Shown in pieces: positions 26,629 to 36,187 of a stretch of 64,000 nucleotides of DNA. The stretch spans positions 62,001-126,000 of the forward strand of contig CAWGDC010000005.1 in assembly GCA_963821325.1 (NCBI GenBank), given 5' to 3'. The DNA is from PALSA-555 sp963821325. GTDB taxonomy: Bacteria > Actinomycetota > Acidimicrobiia > IMCC26256 > PALSA-555. Positions within the stretch are counted from its first letter, which is position 1. Every line of letters begins with the position of its first letter. The notes under the pieces are model-generated. The model was not told the origin of the DNA and ran no database searches. It saw only the letters and a program-made list of their open reading frames with translations. The position numbers were made by a program, and so were the translations under genes.

Positions 26629-28361
26629 CTACCGCGGGCCGAGCGCCGCGACGAGGGGATCGACGACGTCACGCCACGGGGCCACGATCCCGACGTCGGC
26701 CGTGTCGAACACCGGTGCGTCGCGTGCCGGATGCACGGCCAGGATCGTCCCGGCGCCGGCCACGCCCACGAGGTGCTCGAACGCGCCGCGGATCCCGACC
26801 GTCACGTAGAGACGCGGGGTCAGCGCGCGGCCGGTCAGCCCGACCTGACGGCCGGCCGGCTGCCAGCCCCGATCGGCGACCGGGCGGGTGCACGCCACCG
26901 CGGCGTCCAGCCGATCGAGCAGCGGCGCGAGCCGCGGGTAGTCCGCCGGCTCGACGTCCTGCCCGACTCCGACCACGACCGCGGCGCGGTCGAGCGCGAC
27001 CAAGCCGGCATCGAGGGTGCGCGACCAGATCCGAACCCGCGACCCGTCCGGGACGTTCAGGACGGCCTGCTCGGGTCGCGTCGCCCGCCGAGGCTGCGAT
27101 CGGGGCAGCGCGCCCGGGCGGATCGTGACGACCGCGGGACGCACGTCGGTGGCCATCGTCGCCAGCAGCAGGCCGCCGAGGACCGGGACGTCGGCGGTGA
27201 GGCGGTGCGCGCCGTCGACCGCGACCGCGGTGGCACCCGCCAGCAACGCGGCGTCGAGGCCCACCGTGGCACGGGCCGCGACCTCGCGGCCCCAGTCCGT
27301 GGCGGCGAGCAGCACGACCCTCGGCCCGGTCTCGGCGGCCCAGCCGGTCAGCGCCGCGGCAACGTCCTCCGCGGCGCTCGACCCGTCGAGGCGCACGACG
27401 GCGTCGGCGCCCGCCGCGCCGAGCGCGTCACCGTCGAGCGCTGCGCCCAGTGCCACGACGTGCGCGCCGAGCGCCTCGCCGACGCGTGCCGTCGCGCCGA
27501 GCAGGTCCGGCGCGAGGTCGCGGCGCGCCGGGTCCACGACGGCCACCACCGCGTCGCGGCGCCCGACCGCGGGTGATGGGACCGTCGCGTCGCGCGGCGG
27601 GTCGGCCAGGGCGCCACGCGCGGCGAGCACCTCGACGACCCGCCGGACCTGCGCGTCGGCCGAGCCGTCGAGCACGAGCCGCTGCCGGTCCGGGCCTCGC
27701 CGCACCGCGTCGCCCCGAGCACCTGTCCCGTGCATCGCCCCGCGGGGCCCCTGGACGTGGTGCACCCGGGCGACGGCCCGCGCCGGCGGTGGGGCGGTCG
27801 ACGGGTCGATGAGGCGCTCCGCGCACGACACCACCGCGGGCAGCGCCACCGAGGCCTGTGCCCACCCGTCGTCGAGCTGGCAGCGGACGTGCAGCCTCGA
27901 GCCCTGCAGGCTCACGAACCGGGCCGCGCCCACGAACGGCAGGTCGAGGCCGCGCCGCGACCTGCGCCCCGACGTGGCCGCCGCCCCCGTCGACGCCGCG
28001 CCGCCCGGTCAGCACCAGGTCGAAGCCGCCGGCGTCGGCGAGGGCGGCAGCCAGTGCCCGCGCGCACGTCCACCGAGTCGGTCGCCGCGTCGTCGAGCAG
28101 CAGGCCGTCGCAGACCACGTCGGTCTCGGTCGCGGCGGCCATCACCGCGCGCAGCAACGGCTCGGCCGACGGGGGACCGAGCATGACGACCGTCACCGTG
28201 CCGTCCCCGACCGCGGCGGCGAGCTCGCAGGCCTGCGCGACGGCGCGCCGATCGAACGGATTGACGACGAGGTGGTCGGCGGCGGGTGGCCAGGACCGTT
28301 CCGGGTTCGCCGCCGCGGCGCGCACGTCGGGGATCGGCTTGGCCAGGGCGGCGATTCGCAC
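26629..28361 (-). CDS. Fused electron transfer flavoprotein beta-alpha (two frameshifts)
   Basis: The rebuilt frame reads ETF-beta first: IAALAKPIPDVR, HLVVNPFDRRAVAQA, FDLVLTGRRGVDGGGG, VGAQVAARLDLPFVG, LPAVVSCAERLIDP. After a linker of about 60 residues comes ETF-alpha, ending in the FAD-binding block QVGLTGRALTPRLYVTVGI, GAFEHLVGV, APVFDTADVGIVAPW. Two single-base insertions (near 28060-28070 and 27948-27956) break it. Total is about 577 residues, against two separate proteins in most organisms. It would collect electrons from the acyl-CoA dehydrogenases in this window. Start GTG 28361 is set by a leaderless -10. It resembles the divergent ETF subunits described near mycofactocin genes, but no mycofactocin gene is present here. 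Confidence 0.78.
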
Positions 28362-28369
28362 GCCGCCGC

Positions 28370-28379
28370 AGCGTAGGCT
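28370..28379. promoter_or_regulatory. Overlapping back-to-back -10 elements (ETF and thiolase genes)
   Basis: Minus strand TACGCT (28370-28375) is 8 bases from ETF start GTG 28361. Plus strand TAGGCT (28374-28379) precedes the thiolase gene. The hexamers share two bases, so the two promoters probably compete for polymerase. Confidence 0.5.
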
Positions 28380-28409
28380 GTGGCGCTTCGCGACCCGGAG
28401 CGAGAGGTC

Positions 28410-29597
28410 ATGGCCACCCGAGAAGCCGTCATCGTCGACACCGTCCGCACGCCCGTCGGGAAGCGCAAGGGCGCGCTCGCCGGCTGGCACCCGACCGATC
28501 TGCTCGGCTTCACGCTCCGGGCGCTGCTCGAGCGCCGCGACGTCGACCCGGCCCAGATCGACGACGTCGTCGGGGGGTGTGTCACCCAGGCCGGCGAGCA
28601 GGGCTGCAACGTCACGCGCAACGCATGGGTGGCGGCCGGGTTGCCGGCGCACGTGCCGGCGACCAGCGTCGACCGCCAGTGCGGGTCCTCGCAGCAAGCC
28701 GTGCACTTCGTGGCGCAGGGCGTGCTCGCCGGCGCCTACGACCTGGGCATCGCCTGCGGTGTCGAGTCGATGACCCGAGCCCCGATGTCGAGCAACGCGC
28801 GCGGTGGGATCGGGCCGTTCAGCCCGGCCTTCCTCGAGGCTTGCCACGGCGTCCTCGGCGTCCAGTTCTGGGTCGCGCAGGTCCTCGCCGACAAGTTCGG
28901 CGTCACACGCGAGGACATGGACGCCTTCGCGCTCGAGAGCCACCGCCGCGCCGCCGAGCACACCGACTCGGGCTGGTTCGCCGACGAGCTGGTCCGCGTC
29001 CCGATCCGCGGCGAGGACGGGACCGCGACCGGCGAGACGATGACCGCCGACGAGGGGATCCGGCGTGGCACCACGGCGGCGGTCCTCGCCGGCCTGCCGC
29101 CGGCGTGGGTGTCCGACGATCAGCCGGCGCCGGACATCACCGCGGGGAACTCGTCGCAGATGAGCGACGGGGCCGCCGCGATGCTCATCGCCGAGCGGTC
29201 GGTGGCGGAGCGCCTCGGGCTGCCGGTGCGGGCCCGGTTCGCGCACTTCGCCGTCTTGGCCGACGACCCCGTCCTCGTCCTCTCCGCGCCGAACCCGGTC
29301 ACCCGCCGGCTGCTCGACCGGTCCGGGATGCGGATCGAGGACTTCGACGCGATCGAGTGCAACGAGGCGTTCGCCGCGATCGCGCTCATGTGGGCCAGCG
29401 AATTCCGACCGGACCCGGCCCGGCTGAACCCCCGCGGCGGCGCCATCGCGCTCGGGCATCCGCTCGGCGCGAGCGGTGTGCGGCTCATGACGACGATGCT
29501 GCACCACCTCGAGTCGACCGGCGGCCGCTACGGGTTCCAGACCATGTGCGAAGGCGGCGGCCAGGCCAACGCCACCGTGATCGAACGTCTCGGCTGA
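28410..29597 (+). CDS. Acetyl-CoA acyltransferase (thiolase)
   Basis: 395 residues with all thiolase active-site blocks: nucleophile Cys about residue 91 in DRQCGSSQQA, IECNEAFA, GHPLGASGVRL (catalytic His) and the second Cys in CEGGGQANA. It cleaves 3-ketoacyl-CoA with CoA in beta-oxidation or makes acetoacetyl-CoA. ATG 28410 has AGAGG 3 bases upstream. The GTG at 28380 directly abuts the -10 and is less likely. Confidence 0.93.
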   Translation: MATREAVIVDTVRTPVGKRKGALAGWHPTDLLGFTLRALLERRDVDPAQIDDVVGGCVTQAGEQGCNVTRNAWVAAGLPAHVPATSVDRQCGSSQQAVHFVAQGVLAGAYDLGIACGVESMTRAPMSSNARGGIGPFSPAFLEACHGVLGVQFWVAQVLADKFGVTREDMDAFALESHRRAAEHTDSGWFADELVRVPIRGEDGTATGETMTADEGIRRGTTAAVLAGLPPAWVSDDQPAPDITAGNSSQMSDGAAAMLIAERSVAERLGLPVRARFAHFAVLADDPVLVLSAPNPVTRRLLDRSGMRIEDFDAIECNEAFAAIALMWASEFRPDPARLNPRGGAIALGHPLGASGVRLMTTMLHHLESTGGRYGFQTMCEGGGQANATVIERLG

Positions 29598-29598
29598 G

Positions 29599-30390
29599 TT
29601 GGTCGAGCTACGCGCCGGCCCGGCCCGGGCGGTGCTCGACGAGGCCCACGGGGCCCGCGTCGAGCGGCTCCAGGTCGACGGGCTCGATCTGCTCGTCCCC
29701 CCAGACGTCGACGACCACAACTACGGGGCGTTCCCGATGGCGCCCTGGGCCGGGCGCATCCGCCACGGGCTGCTCCACTTCGACGGCGCCGACTACCAGC
29801 TGCCGTGCAACGCCCCGCCGCACGCCATCCACGGCATCGTCCGCGATCGCCGCTGGCACGTCGACACCACGACCGGCGCGGCCGCGTCGCTCAGCGTCGC
29901 GCTCGACGCCCCGTGGCCGTTCGGCGGCCGCGTGGTCCAGCACGCCGCGCTCCGCGCCGACGCGCTGACGCTCACCATGGAGGTCCACGCCGCCGACATG
30001 CCGATGCCCGTCACGTGCGGCTGGCATCCGTGGTGGTACCGCACCCCGAAGGTCGGTGCGGCGCCGCTCGAGGTCGAGCTGCACGCCGACACGATGTACG
30101 CCCGCGACGACGAGGGCATCCCGACCGGCGAGCTGATCCCCGTGCACGCGCCGCCGTGGGACGACTGCTTCACCGGTCTCGGCGACCCCGCGGCCCTGCT
30201 CACCTGGCCCGACACTCAGACGGTGCGGGTCGACACCGACTGTGGCTGCGTCGTGGTGTTCACCGAGCCGGAGCACGCCATCTGTGTCGAGCCCCAGTCC
30301 GGTCCACCCGACGCGGTGAACCTCGACGTGGCCACCGTGGTGACGCCGGGGACGCCGCTCGTCGTGCACGCCACGCTCACCTGGGCTTAG
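29599..30390 (+). CDS. Aldose 1-epimerase-like protein
   Basis: 263 residues. It has the galactose-mutarotase fold pattern: FPMAPWAGRIRHG, HAIHGIVRDRRWHVD (active-site His), VTCGWHPWW (second His) and CVEPQSGPPDAVN with the conserved Glu near the end. It interconverts sugar anomers or binds sugar phosphates. The TTG start lies one base after the thiolase stop, which suggests translational coupling. The stop overlaps the convergent LLM gene by 4 bases. A sugar role next to a thiolase is unexplained. Confidence 0.8.
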   Translation: MVELRAGPARAVLDEAHGARVERLQVDGLDLLVPPDVDDHNYGAFPMAPWAGRIRHGLLHFDGADYQLPCNAPPHAIHGIVRDRRWHVDTTTGAAASLSVALDAPWPFGGRVVQHAALRADALTLTMEVHAADMPMPVTCGWHPWWYRTPKVGAAPLEVELHADTMYARDDEGIPTGELIPVHAPPWDDCFTGLGDPAALLTWPDTQTVRVDTDCGCVVVFTEPEHAICVEPQSGPPDAVNLDVATVVTPGTPLVVHATLTWA

Positions 30391-31262
30391 TCGGCCAGGG
30401 TGCGCAGCGCCTCCAGCTGCTCCACGTAGTGCGACGGTGACCGGTGCCGGAACCGCAGCACGAGCGCGGTCGCGCCGGCCCGCCGGTGCGCGTCGAGGGT
30501 CTCGGCGGTGGGACCGGGCGCGTCGATCGGGTCGAGGGGCGGCGCGGGCTGCAGCACGACCTCGAGCGGCGCGGCCCGTCGCGTCCACGCGTCGGTCTGG
30601 CGCGCCGCCTCGAGGAGATGGGCGACGTCGTCGGGCCGCAGCGCGAACGGGGCCCAGCCGTCGGCGAGCGAAACGGCGCGTCGCAGCGACCGGCCGGTGC
30701 GGCCACCGACCCACAGCGCGACATCGCGCTGCACCCCGGGCGGGTCCACCACGACGTCCGCGAAGCGGTAGTGGGTGCCGTCGTAGCGGGGCTCCGCGAC
30801 CCCGAACGCGGCGCGCAGCGCTCGGAGCGCGTCGTCGCCGCGCTCGCCCCGACCGGCGAACGGCGCGCCGAGGAGATCGAACTCCTCCTCCAAGGAGCCG
30901 ACACCGACACCGAGGATCAGCCGACCGTCGCAGACGCGGTCGAGGGTCCCGTAGCGCTTCGCGATGGCCAGCGGGTGGTGGTAGCCGAGCACCAGCACGA
31001 ACGTCGCCAGCCGGATCGTGGCCGTGCGCGCCGCCAGGTAGCCGAACGTGGCGAGCGGGTCCCAGTACGTCGCGCCCCGCGTCACCGCGACGTCGCGGGG
31101 GATCGCCACGTGCTCGCTGCACGTCGCGAACTCGTACCCGAGCCGCTCCGCGGCGACGACCACCTGCTCGACCTCCGCGATCCCCGCGTCGGCCTCCCAG
31201 CGGGCGTGCGCCCGCGGCAGGCGGGTCAGGACCGGGGTGACGATGCCGAGCCGCATGCCCAC
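30387..31262 (-). CDS. LLM-class F420-dependent oxidoreductase (TIGR03619-like)
   Basis: 291 residues, luciferase-like TIM barrel. Motifs: LGIVTPVL, FATCSEHVAIP, WDPLATFGYLAARTATIRL, LGYHHPLAIAKRYGTLD, GRLILGVGVGSLEEEF. F420-dependent members of this group reduce or oxidise small organic substrates in actinobacteria. GTG 31262 or ATG 31256 may be the start. F420 use is inferred from family, since no cofactor genes are in the window. Confidence 0.85.
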   Translation of the reverse strand: MGMRLGIVTPVLTRLPRAHARWEADAGIAEVEQVVVAAERLGYEFATCSEHVAIPRDVAVTRGATYWDPLATFGYLAARTATIRLATFVLVLGYHHPLAIAKRYGTLDRVCDGRLILGVGVGSLEEEFDLLGAPFAGRGERGDDALRALRAAFGVAEPRYDGTHYRFADVVVDPPGVQRDVALWVGGRTGRSLRRAVSLADGWAPFALRPDDVAHLLEAARQTDAWTRRAAPLEVVLQPAPPLDPIDAPGPTAETLDAHRRAGATALVLRFRHRSPSHYVEQLEALRTLAD

Positions 31263-31293
31263 CCCGCGACGCGGGGGCGACCCACTCGCGGTG

Positions 31294-32505
31294 TCACCGG
31301 CGGGGCAGCAACGCCCGGTCGGCGATGATGTTCTTCTGCACCTCGGTCGCGCCCGCGCCGATCGACGTGTACCGCTGGAAGCTGTACAGGCGGGTCCACG
31401 AGCCGCCGTCCACCGCGTCGGCGCCGCCGCGGGCCAGCAGCCCGTTCGGGCCGAGCAGGTCGACGGCCAGCTCGGCGAGCGTCTGCGCCAGGTGGCTCCA
31501 CTGCAGCTTCGCGAGCGGCACCTCGGGCCAGTTCTTCTGACCCTTGATGATCTTCGTCAACGCCCGGTAGTTCAGCAGCTTCGTGAACTCGATGTCGGTG
31601 TGGGCGCGGGCGATGCGCTCGCGGATCTCGGGATCCTCGAGCGCGGCCGGGTTCACCGCCCGGGCCGTCGACACCATGGACCGCAGGTCGGCGGCCATCG
31701 TGATCGCCAACCCGGCGGTCCCGACGCGCTCGCGGCCGAGCGTTCCCATCGCCACCTGCCAGCCGGCGCTCTCCTCCCCGAGCCGGCAGTCGGCCGGGAT
31801 GCGCGCGTCGGTGAACCACACCTCGTTGAACATCTCGTCGCCGACGATGTCGCGGATGGGGCGGCACTCGATGCCTGCGGTCGACATGTCGACGATGAAC
31901 GCCGTGATGCCCTCGTGCTTCGCGCCCCGCTCGATGGCCTCGGGGTCGGTCCGGAACAAGAACAGACCCCACTGGGCGAGATGCGCCGTCGAGATCCAGA
32001 TCTTCTGGCCGTTCACGACGTACTCGTCACCGTCGCGCACCGCGGTGGTGCGCAGGTTCGCGAGGTCCGACCCGGCTTGGGGCTCGCTGAAGCCCTGACA
32101 CCAGTGCTCGTCGGCGCTGAGGATCCCGGGGAGCCACCGCTGCTGCTGCGCCTCGGTGCCCCACTGGATGATCATCGGACCGATCTGCCAGATGCCGTTC
32201 GCGTTGTAGATGCCCGGCGCCCGGACCCGCGCCATCTCCTCGGAGTAGATGACGTTCTGCGCCGGCGTGGCCTCCCGACCACCCCACGACGTCGGCCAGT
32301 TGATCGCCGCCCACCGGCCCTCGTTCAGGCGGCGCTGCCAGTCCTTGCGGCGCTCCTGCGTGCGCGCCACACCGCCGACGACCCGACCGCCCCCCGGGTC
32401 CTCGTCACCGCCCCAATCGGCGAGGAACTTCGGGAGGTTCACCTCGAGCCAATCGCGCAACTCGTCGCGGAAGGCCTCGTCGGCGGGGGTGTGCGAGAAG
32501 TCCAT
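31294..32505 (-). CDS. Acyl-CoA dehydrogenase
   Basis: 403 residues, complete. Typical blocks: INWPTSWGGREATPAQ, GTEAQQQRWLPGIL, QGFSEPQAGSDLANLR, GQKIWISTAHLAQWG. The C-terminal flavin-site segment reads YTSIGAGATEVQKN, so the Glu position of medium-chain enzymes is occupied by Gly. Such ACADs often function with a second, shorter subunit as in steroid-degrading FadE pairs. The shorter ACAD at 33303 is a candidate partner. Confidence 0.9.
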   Translation of the reverse strand: MDFSHTPADEAFRDELRDWLEVNLPKFLADWGGDEDPGGGRVVGGVARTQERRKDWQRRLNEGRWAAINWPTSWGGREATPAQNVIYSEEMARVRAPGIYNANGIWQIGPMIIQWGTEAQQQRWLPGILSADEHWCQGFSEPQAGSDLANLRTTAVRDGDEYVVNGQKIWISTAHLAQWGLFLFRTDPEAIERGAKHEGITAFIVDMSTAGIECRPIRDIVGDEMFNEVWFTDARIPADCRLGEESAGWQVAMGTLGRERVGTAGLAITMAADLRSMVSTARAVNPAALEDPEIRERIARAHTDIEFTKLLNYRALTKIIKGQKNWPEVPLAKLQWSHLAQTLAELAVDLLGPNGLLARGGADAVDGGSWTRLYSFQRYTSIGAGATEVQKNIIADRALLPRR

Positions 32506-32530
32506 CGCTACGACGCTCCGACACCGGGGC

Positions 32531-33106
32531 TCATGACTGGCCCCACGCCTTGATGTTGTGCTGGATGGTGGCCAGCGCGGCGGCCAGGTCCCGCTGCGCC
32601 GCGTTGGCGCTGCCGAGCGCGTAGGTGAACGCCACCGCCTGACGGAACCGGGTGACGGCGTCGATGGCCTGCTGGCCCGCCGCGACGGTCGAGTCGGCGA
32701 GCTGGCGGGCCGACCCGGACTGCTGCTTGGCGATCGCCTGCAGCTGGCTCACGGCGTTGTGCATGACGGCGAGGTTCTGGATGGCCTCCTCGTCGAAGGT
32801 GTGCAGCGCCAAGAAGCGCTGCACCTTCTGGGCATCGCGGGGCACGGCCACCGCGGCGTCCACCAGGCTCTGCGACGTGGCGACGAAGCCTTGCGAGCCG
32901 CTGCTGCCCGACCCGCCGCCCCGGCCCAGCAGCAGGTACGCGCCCGCCGCGAGGCTCGCGACGAGGAGCAGCACGACCGGGAGGCGGCCACGATGCCGGC
33001 GGGGTGGCCCGTACGCCGGCATGGGCCGCCAGCCACCGGGTGGCAACGGGCGGGGCCGCAGCCCGGGCGGTGGCGGCCGACGGACTCCGGGCGGCGGCGC
33101 GACCAC
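32531..33106 (-). CDS. Membrane-anchored protein with Pro-rich tail
   Basis: About 191 residues from GTG 33106. It has a Pro/Arg-rich cytoplasmic N-terminus of about 45 residues, one membrane helix (LPVVLLLVASLAAGAYLLL), a Gly/Ser linker and an external helical domain of about 110 residues rich in Gln and Ala. The start is chosen because the -10 TAGGGT (33114-33119) ends 7 bases upstream; a GTG 9 bases earlier overlaps the -10 itself. Function is unknown. Confidence 0.65.
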   Translation of the reverse strand: MVAPPPGVRRPPPPGLRPRPLPPGGWRPMPAYGPPRRHRGRLPVVLLLVASLAAGAYLLLGRGGGSGSSGSQGFVATSQSLVDAAVAVPRDAQKVQRFLALHTFDEEAIQNLAVMHNAVSQLQAIAKQQSGSARQLADSTVAAGQQAIDAVTRFRQAVAFTYALGSANAAQRDLAAALATIQHNIKAWGQS

Positions 33107-33113
33107 GTTGCTC

Positions 33114-33119
33114 ACCCTA
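33114..33119 (-). promoter_or_regulatory. Leaderless-type -10 (TAGGGT)
   Basis: Minus-strand hexamer, 7 bases before GTG 33106. It decides between two nearby GTG start codons. Confidence 0.5.
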
Positions 33120-33302
33120 GAGTCAGGCCCGCGCCTCGGCCGGGCACCCGGCGTCACCCGGCGTCCAGGCGGCGCGAACTGCAGATCTCTCGGCTCAGGA
33201 ATGCGTGCACGATAGGCGCGCGCGCGGGCCCAAGACTAACGTCGGCGTCAGGTTTGACCGGCGCCCGCGGCGGGCGGGGCCGCGCGCATCGGGGGACACG
33301 GC

Positions 33303-34396
33303 GTGGACTTCACGTTCAGCGACGAGCAAGAGGCGCTGCGCGACGCCGTCCGCTCGTTCCTGCGCGACCAGGCGCCCACCGCGTACGTGCGCGCCATGGC
33401 CGACGACCCGCGCGGCTTCACCGACGAGGTCTGGGGCCGCATCGCCGAGCTCGGCTGGCCGGGGCTGCTCGTCCCCGAGGCGCACGGCGGCCTGGGGCTC
33501 GGGCTCGTCGACCTGACCGTCGTGATGGAGGAGATGGGCCGCGTGCCGCTCCCGGGCCCGTTCTTCTCGTCGGCGGTGCTCGCCACGCTCGCGGCGCGTC
33601 GCGTCGGCGCCGACGACCTGCTCGCCGGCCTGGCGTCGGGGGCGCGGCGCGGCACCGTTGCCCTCGACGAGGCGGGACACGACGACCCCGTGGACCGCGT
33701 CCGCACGCGCCCGCCGCAAGGGCGCGCACTGGGTGTTGAGCGGCCACAAGCCCATCGTGCTCGACGGGCACACCGCCGACTGGGTGATCGTCGTCGCCCG
33801 GACCGAGGAGGGGCTCGGCTCGTTTCTCCTCCAGCAGCCCGACGCGGAGCCGGTCCCGACCCTCGACCCGACGCGGCAAGGCGGCCCGCCTCGTGCTCGA
33901 GGAGACCCCCGCCGAGCGGATCGGGACGCCGGGTGACCACACCCCGATGTGGCGGCGGGTCGTCGACGATGCCGGCGTGATGCTCGCCGCCGAGCTGATC
34001 GGCGCGTCGGAGGCCGCCCTGAACCTGGGGGTCGAGTACGCGAAGGTGCGCGTCCAGTTCGACCGGCCCATCGCCACGTTTCAGGCCATCCGCCACAAGG
34101 CGGTCGACATGCTGCACCGCCTCGAGCTTGCCCGGGTCGGCACCCACTACGCGGCGTGGACGTCGGACGCCGAGCAGCCCGACCGGGTGCACGCCGCCGC
34201 GATGGCGAAGGGGTACGCGGCCGAAGCCGCGATCTTCGTCACGAGCGAGGACATCCAGATCCACGGTGGGGTCGGGTTCACCTGGGAGTGCGACGCGCAC
34301 TGGTACTACAAGCGCGCCAAGCAGAACGACGTGCTCCTCGGCTACCAGGGTTGGCAGCGTCACCGGCTCGCTGACCTGGTCCTCGAACCGGTCTAG
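33303..34396 (+). CDS. Acyl-CoA dehydrogenase, short subunit type (two frameshifts)
   Basis: Starts at GTG 33303 (GGGG upstream). Frame 1: FTFSDEQEALRDAVRSFLRD, LLVPEAHGGLGLGLVDL. Near 33700-33720 it moves to ALGVLSG-like KGAHWVLSGHKPIVLDG and DWVIVVARTEEG. Near 33870-33885 it moves again to EETPAERIG, VQFDRPIATFQAIRHK, IHGGVGFTWECDAHWYYKRA and ends at 34396. Each switch equals one extra base. Rebuilt length is about 363 residues, like FadE29/ChsE2-type subunits of heteromeric steroid side-chain dehydrogenases. It lacks a medium-chain-type catalytic Glu near the C-terminus. Confidence 0.82.
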
Positions 34397-34401
34397 GACG
34401 G

Positions 34402-36091
34402 GTGCCCGACCGTCGATCGTCGCTGGCCGACGCGGTCGCCACGCACGTCCACGCCGGCGACGCGCTGCACCTGCTGGTCGGCCACACTCGCTGGAGCGCC
34501 GCGGCGCGCGAGGTGGTGAAGCAGTGGTGGGGCCGCGACCCGGGGTTCGCCCTCTACATGCTCAGCCTCTCGAGCCTCGGGGCGCTGTTCTTCCGCGGCG
34601 GGCTCGTGCGGCGCGTCGTCACCGGCTACTCCGGTGACACCTTCCCGAACTTCACCCCCAACCCGCAGTTCGCCCGCGCCGTACGAGCGCGGCGACGTCG
34701 AGGTCGAGCACTGGTCGTTTCTCACGTTCGCCCAGCGGCTCGAGGCGGCGGCGCGGGGCCTGCCCGCCGTCACCACCCGCTCGATCACCGGGTCGACGAT
34801 GCAGCACAACGACGCCTACACGCGGGTCGAGACGCCGTTCGGGGAGCTTGGGCTGCTCGCGCCGCTGCAGCCCGACGTCGCCTTGCTCCACGCGCCGGTC
34901 GCCGACCGGGAGGGCAACGTGGCGTTGCACCCGCCCGGGCTCGAAGGCGTGTGGGGTGCCCTCGCCGCGCGGCGCGGCGCCATCGTCACCGTCGAGCGTG
35001 TCGTCGACGACCTGCGACCGTTCGCGCACCTCGTGCGGATCCCCGCACACCGGGTCCTCGCCGTGTGCGAGACCGAGCTCGGCGCGCACCCCGGCGGGTG
35101 CTTCACCGGGGGGCTCCCGGTCGACGGGTACGGCGAGGACTACGACTTCTGGGTCGAGGCCCGGGCCGCGACCCGCGCCGACGACTACGACGCGTGGATC
35201 CAGCACTGGGTGCTCGACGTCGCCGACCAGCCCGCCTACCTCGAGCGGCTCGGCGCGACGCGTGTCGCCGCCCTGCGCGCCAAGGCCGCACCCGATTCCT
35301 GGCGGGCCGACGTCGCGGCCCACCCGCCGAACCTCGACCCGCCCCCGAACCGCTGGGAGCTCGCCGCCACCTGGGGGGCCCGCCACCTCGCCGCCCGCGT
35401 CCAGGCGCTCGACGCTGACGCCGTCCTCGCCGGCGCGGGCGTTGCCAACCTCGCCGCGTGGCTCGGCGTCGCGCAAGCCCGCGCCGCGGGCAGTGACGTG
35501 CAGCTCATCGCCGAGATCGGCCTCTGGGGCTACGACCCGGTGCCCGGTGACCCGTTCGTGCTGAACCACCGCAACTTCTGGCGCTCGACGATGCTCAGCG
35601 ACGCGACGCTCGTGCTCGGCACGCTCGTCGGCGGGACCGGCACCACGACGCTCGCCTGCCTCGGCGGCGCACAGGTCGACCGGCGCGGCAACGTGAACTC
35701 GACGCGCCTCGACGACGGGACGTTCCTCGTCGGCTCCGGTGGCGGCAACGACGTGGCGTCGGTGTGCGCCGAATCGGTCGTCGTCGCGCTGCTGAGCCCC
35801 GAGCGCACCCCGCCCACGTGCGGCTACGTCACGTCCCCCGGCCGCGCGGTGCGGGCCCTCGTCACCGATCTCGGGACCCTCGCCCGCGACGGCGAGGACG
35901 ACGACCTCGTGCTCACCGCGGTGCCCGCCGGCGCCGAGCCGCTCGCCGACCGGGTGGCCCGCGCCCGCGCCGCCTGCGGGTGGGACCTCGCCGTCGCCCC
36001 CACCGTCGACGAGCTCGCCGCCCCCAGCGTCGACGAGCTCACCGCGCTGCGGTCCTGGGACGCCCGCGGCTGGTTCCTCCGCGCCCGCTGA
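34402..36091 (+). CDS. Fused family I CoA transferase, A and B subunits (frameshifted)
   Basis: Rebuilt length is about 562 residues. The first half (LADAVATHVHAGDALHLL, LYMLSLSSLGALFFRG) is the A-subunit fold and runs into VADREGNVALHPPG. The second half (LAGAGVANLAAWLGVAQ, LIAEIGLWGYDP, GGAQVDRRGNVNSTRL, LVGSGGGNDVAS) is the B-subunit fold. Frame changes once near 34677-34684 (one extra base in GCGCCGTAC). Members transfer CoA to dicarboxylates or, as IpdAB, open a ring in steroid degradation; those are normally two genes. It follows the upstream ACAD by 5 bases, so one operon is likely. Confidence 0.8.
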
Positions 36092-36139
36092 CCCCGGTCG
36101 TTCAGGCCTCGTTCACCGTCACGCCGCCCGCCGGGCTCG

Positions 36140-36145
36140 TAGGCT
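36140..36145 (+). promoter_or_regulatory. -10 element (TAGGCT) upstream of ugpC
   Basis: The hexamer lies 42 bases before GTG 36188, which has its own GAGGAG ribosome site. A short leader is expected for the transport operon. Confidence 0.4.
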
Positions 36146-36187
36146 GCGGCCGCCCCTGCCCGGGATGACGAGCGAGGAGCTGGCGCC

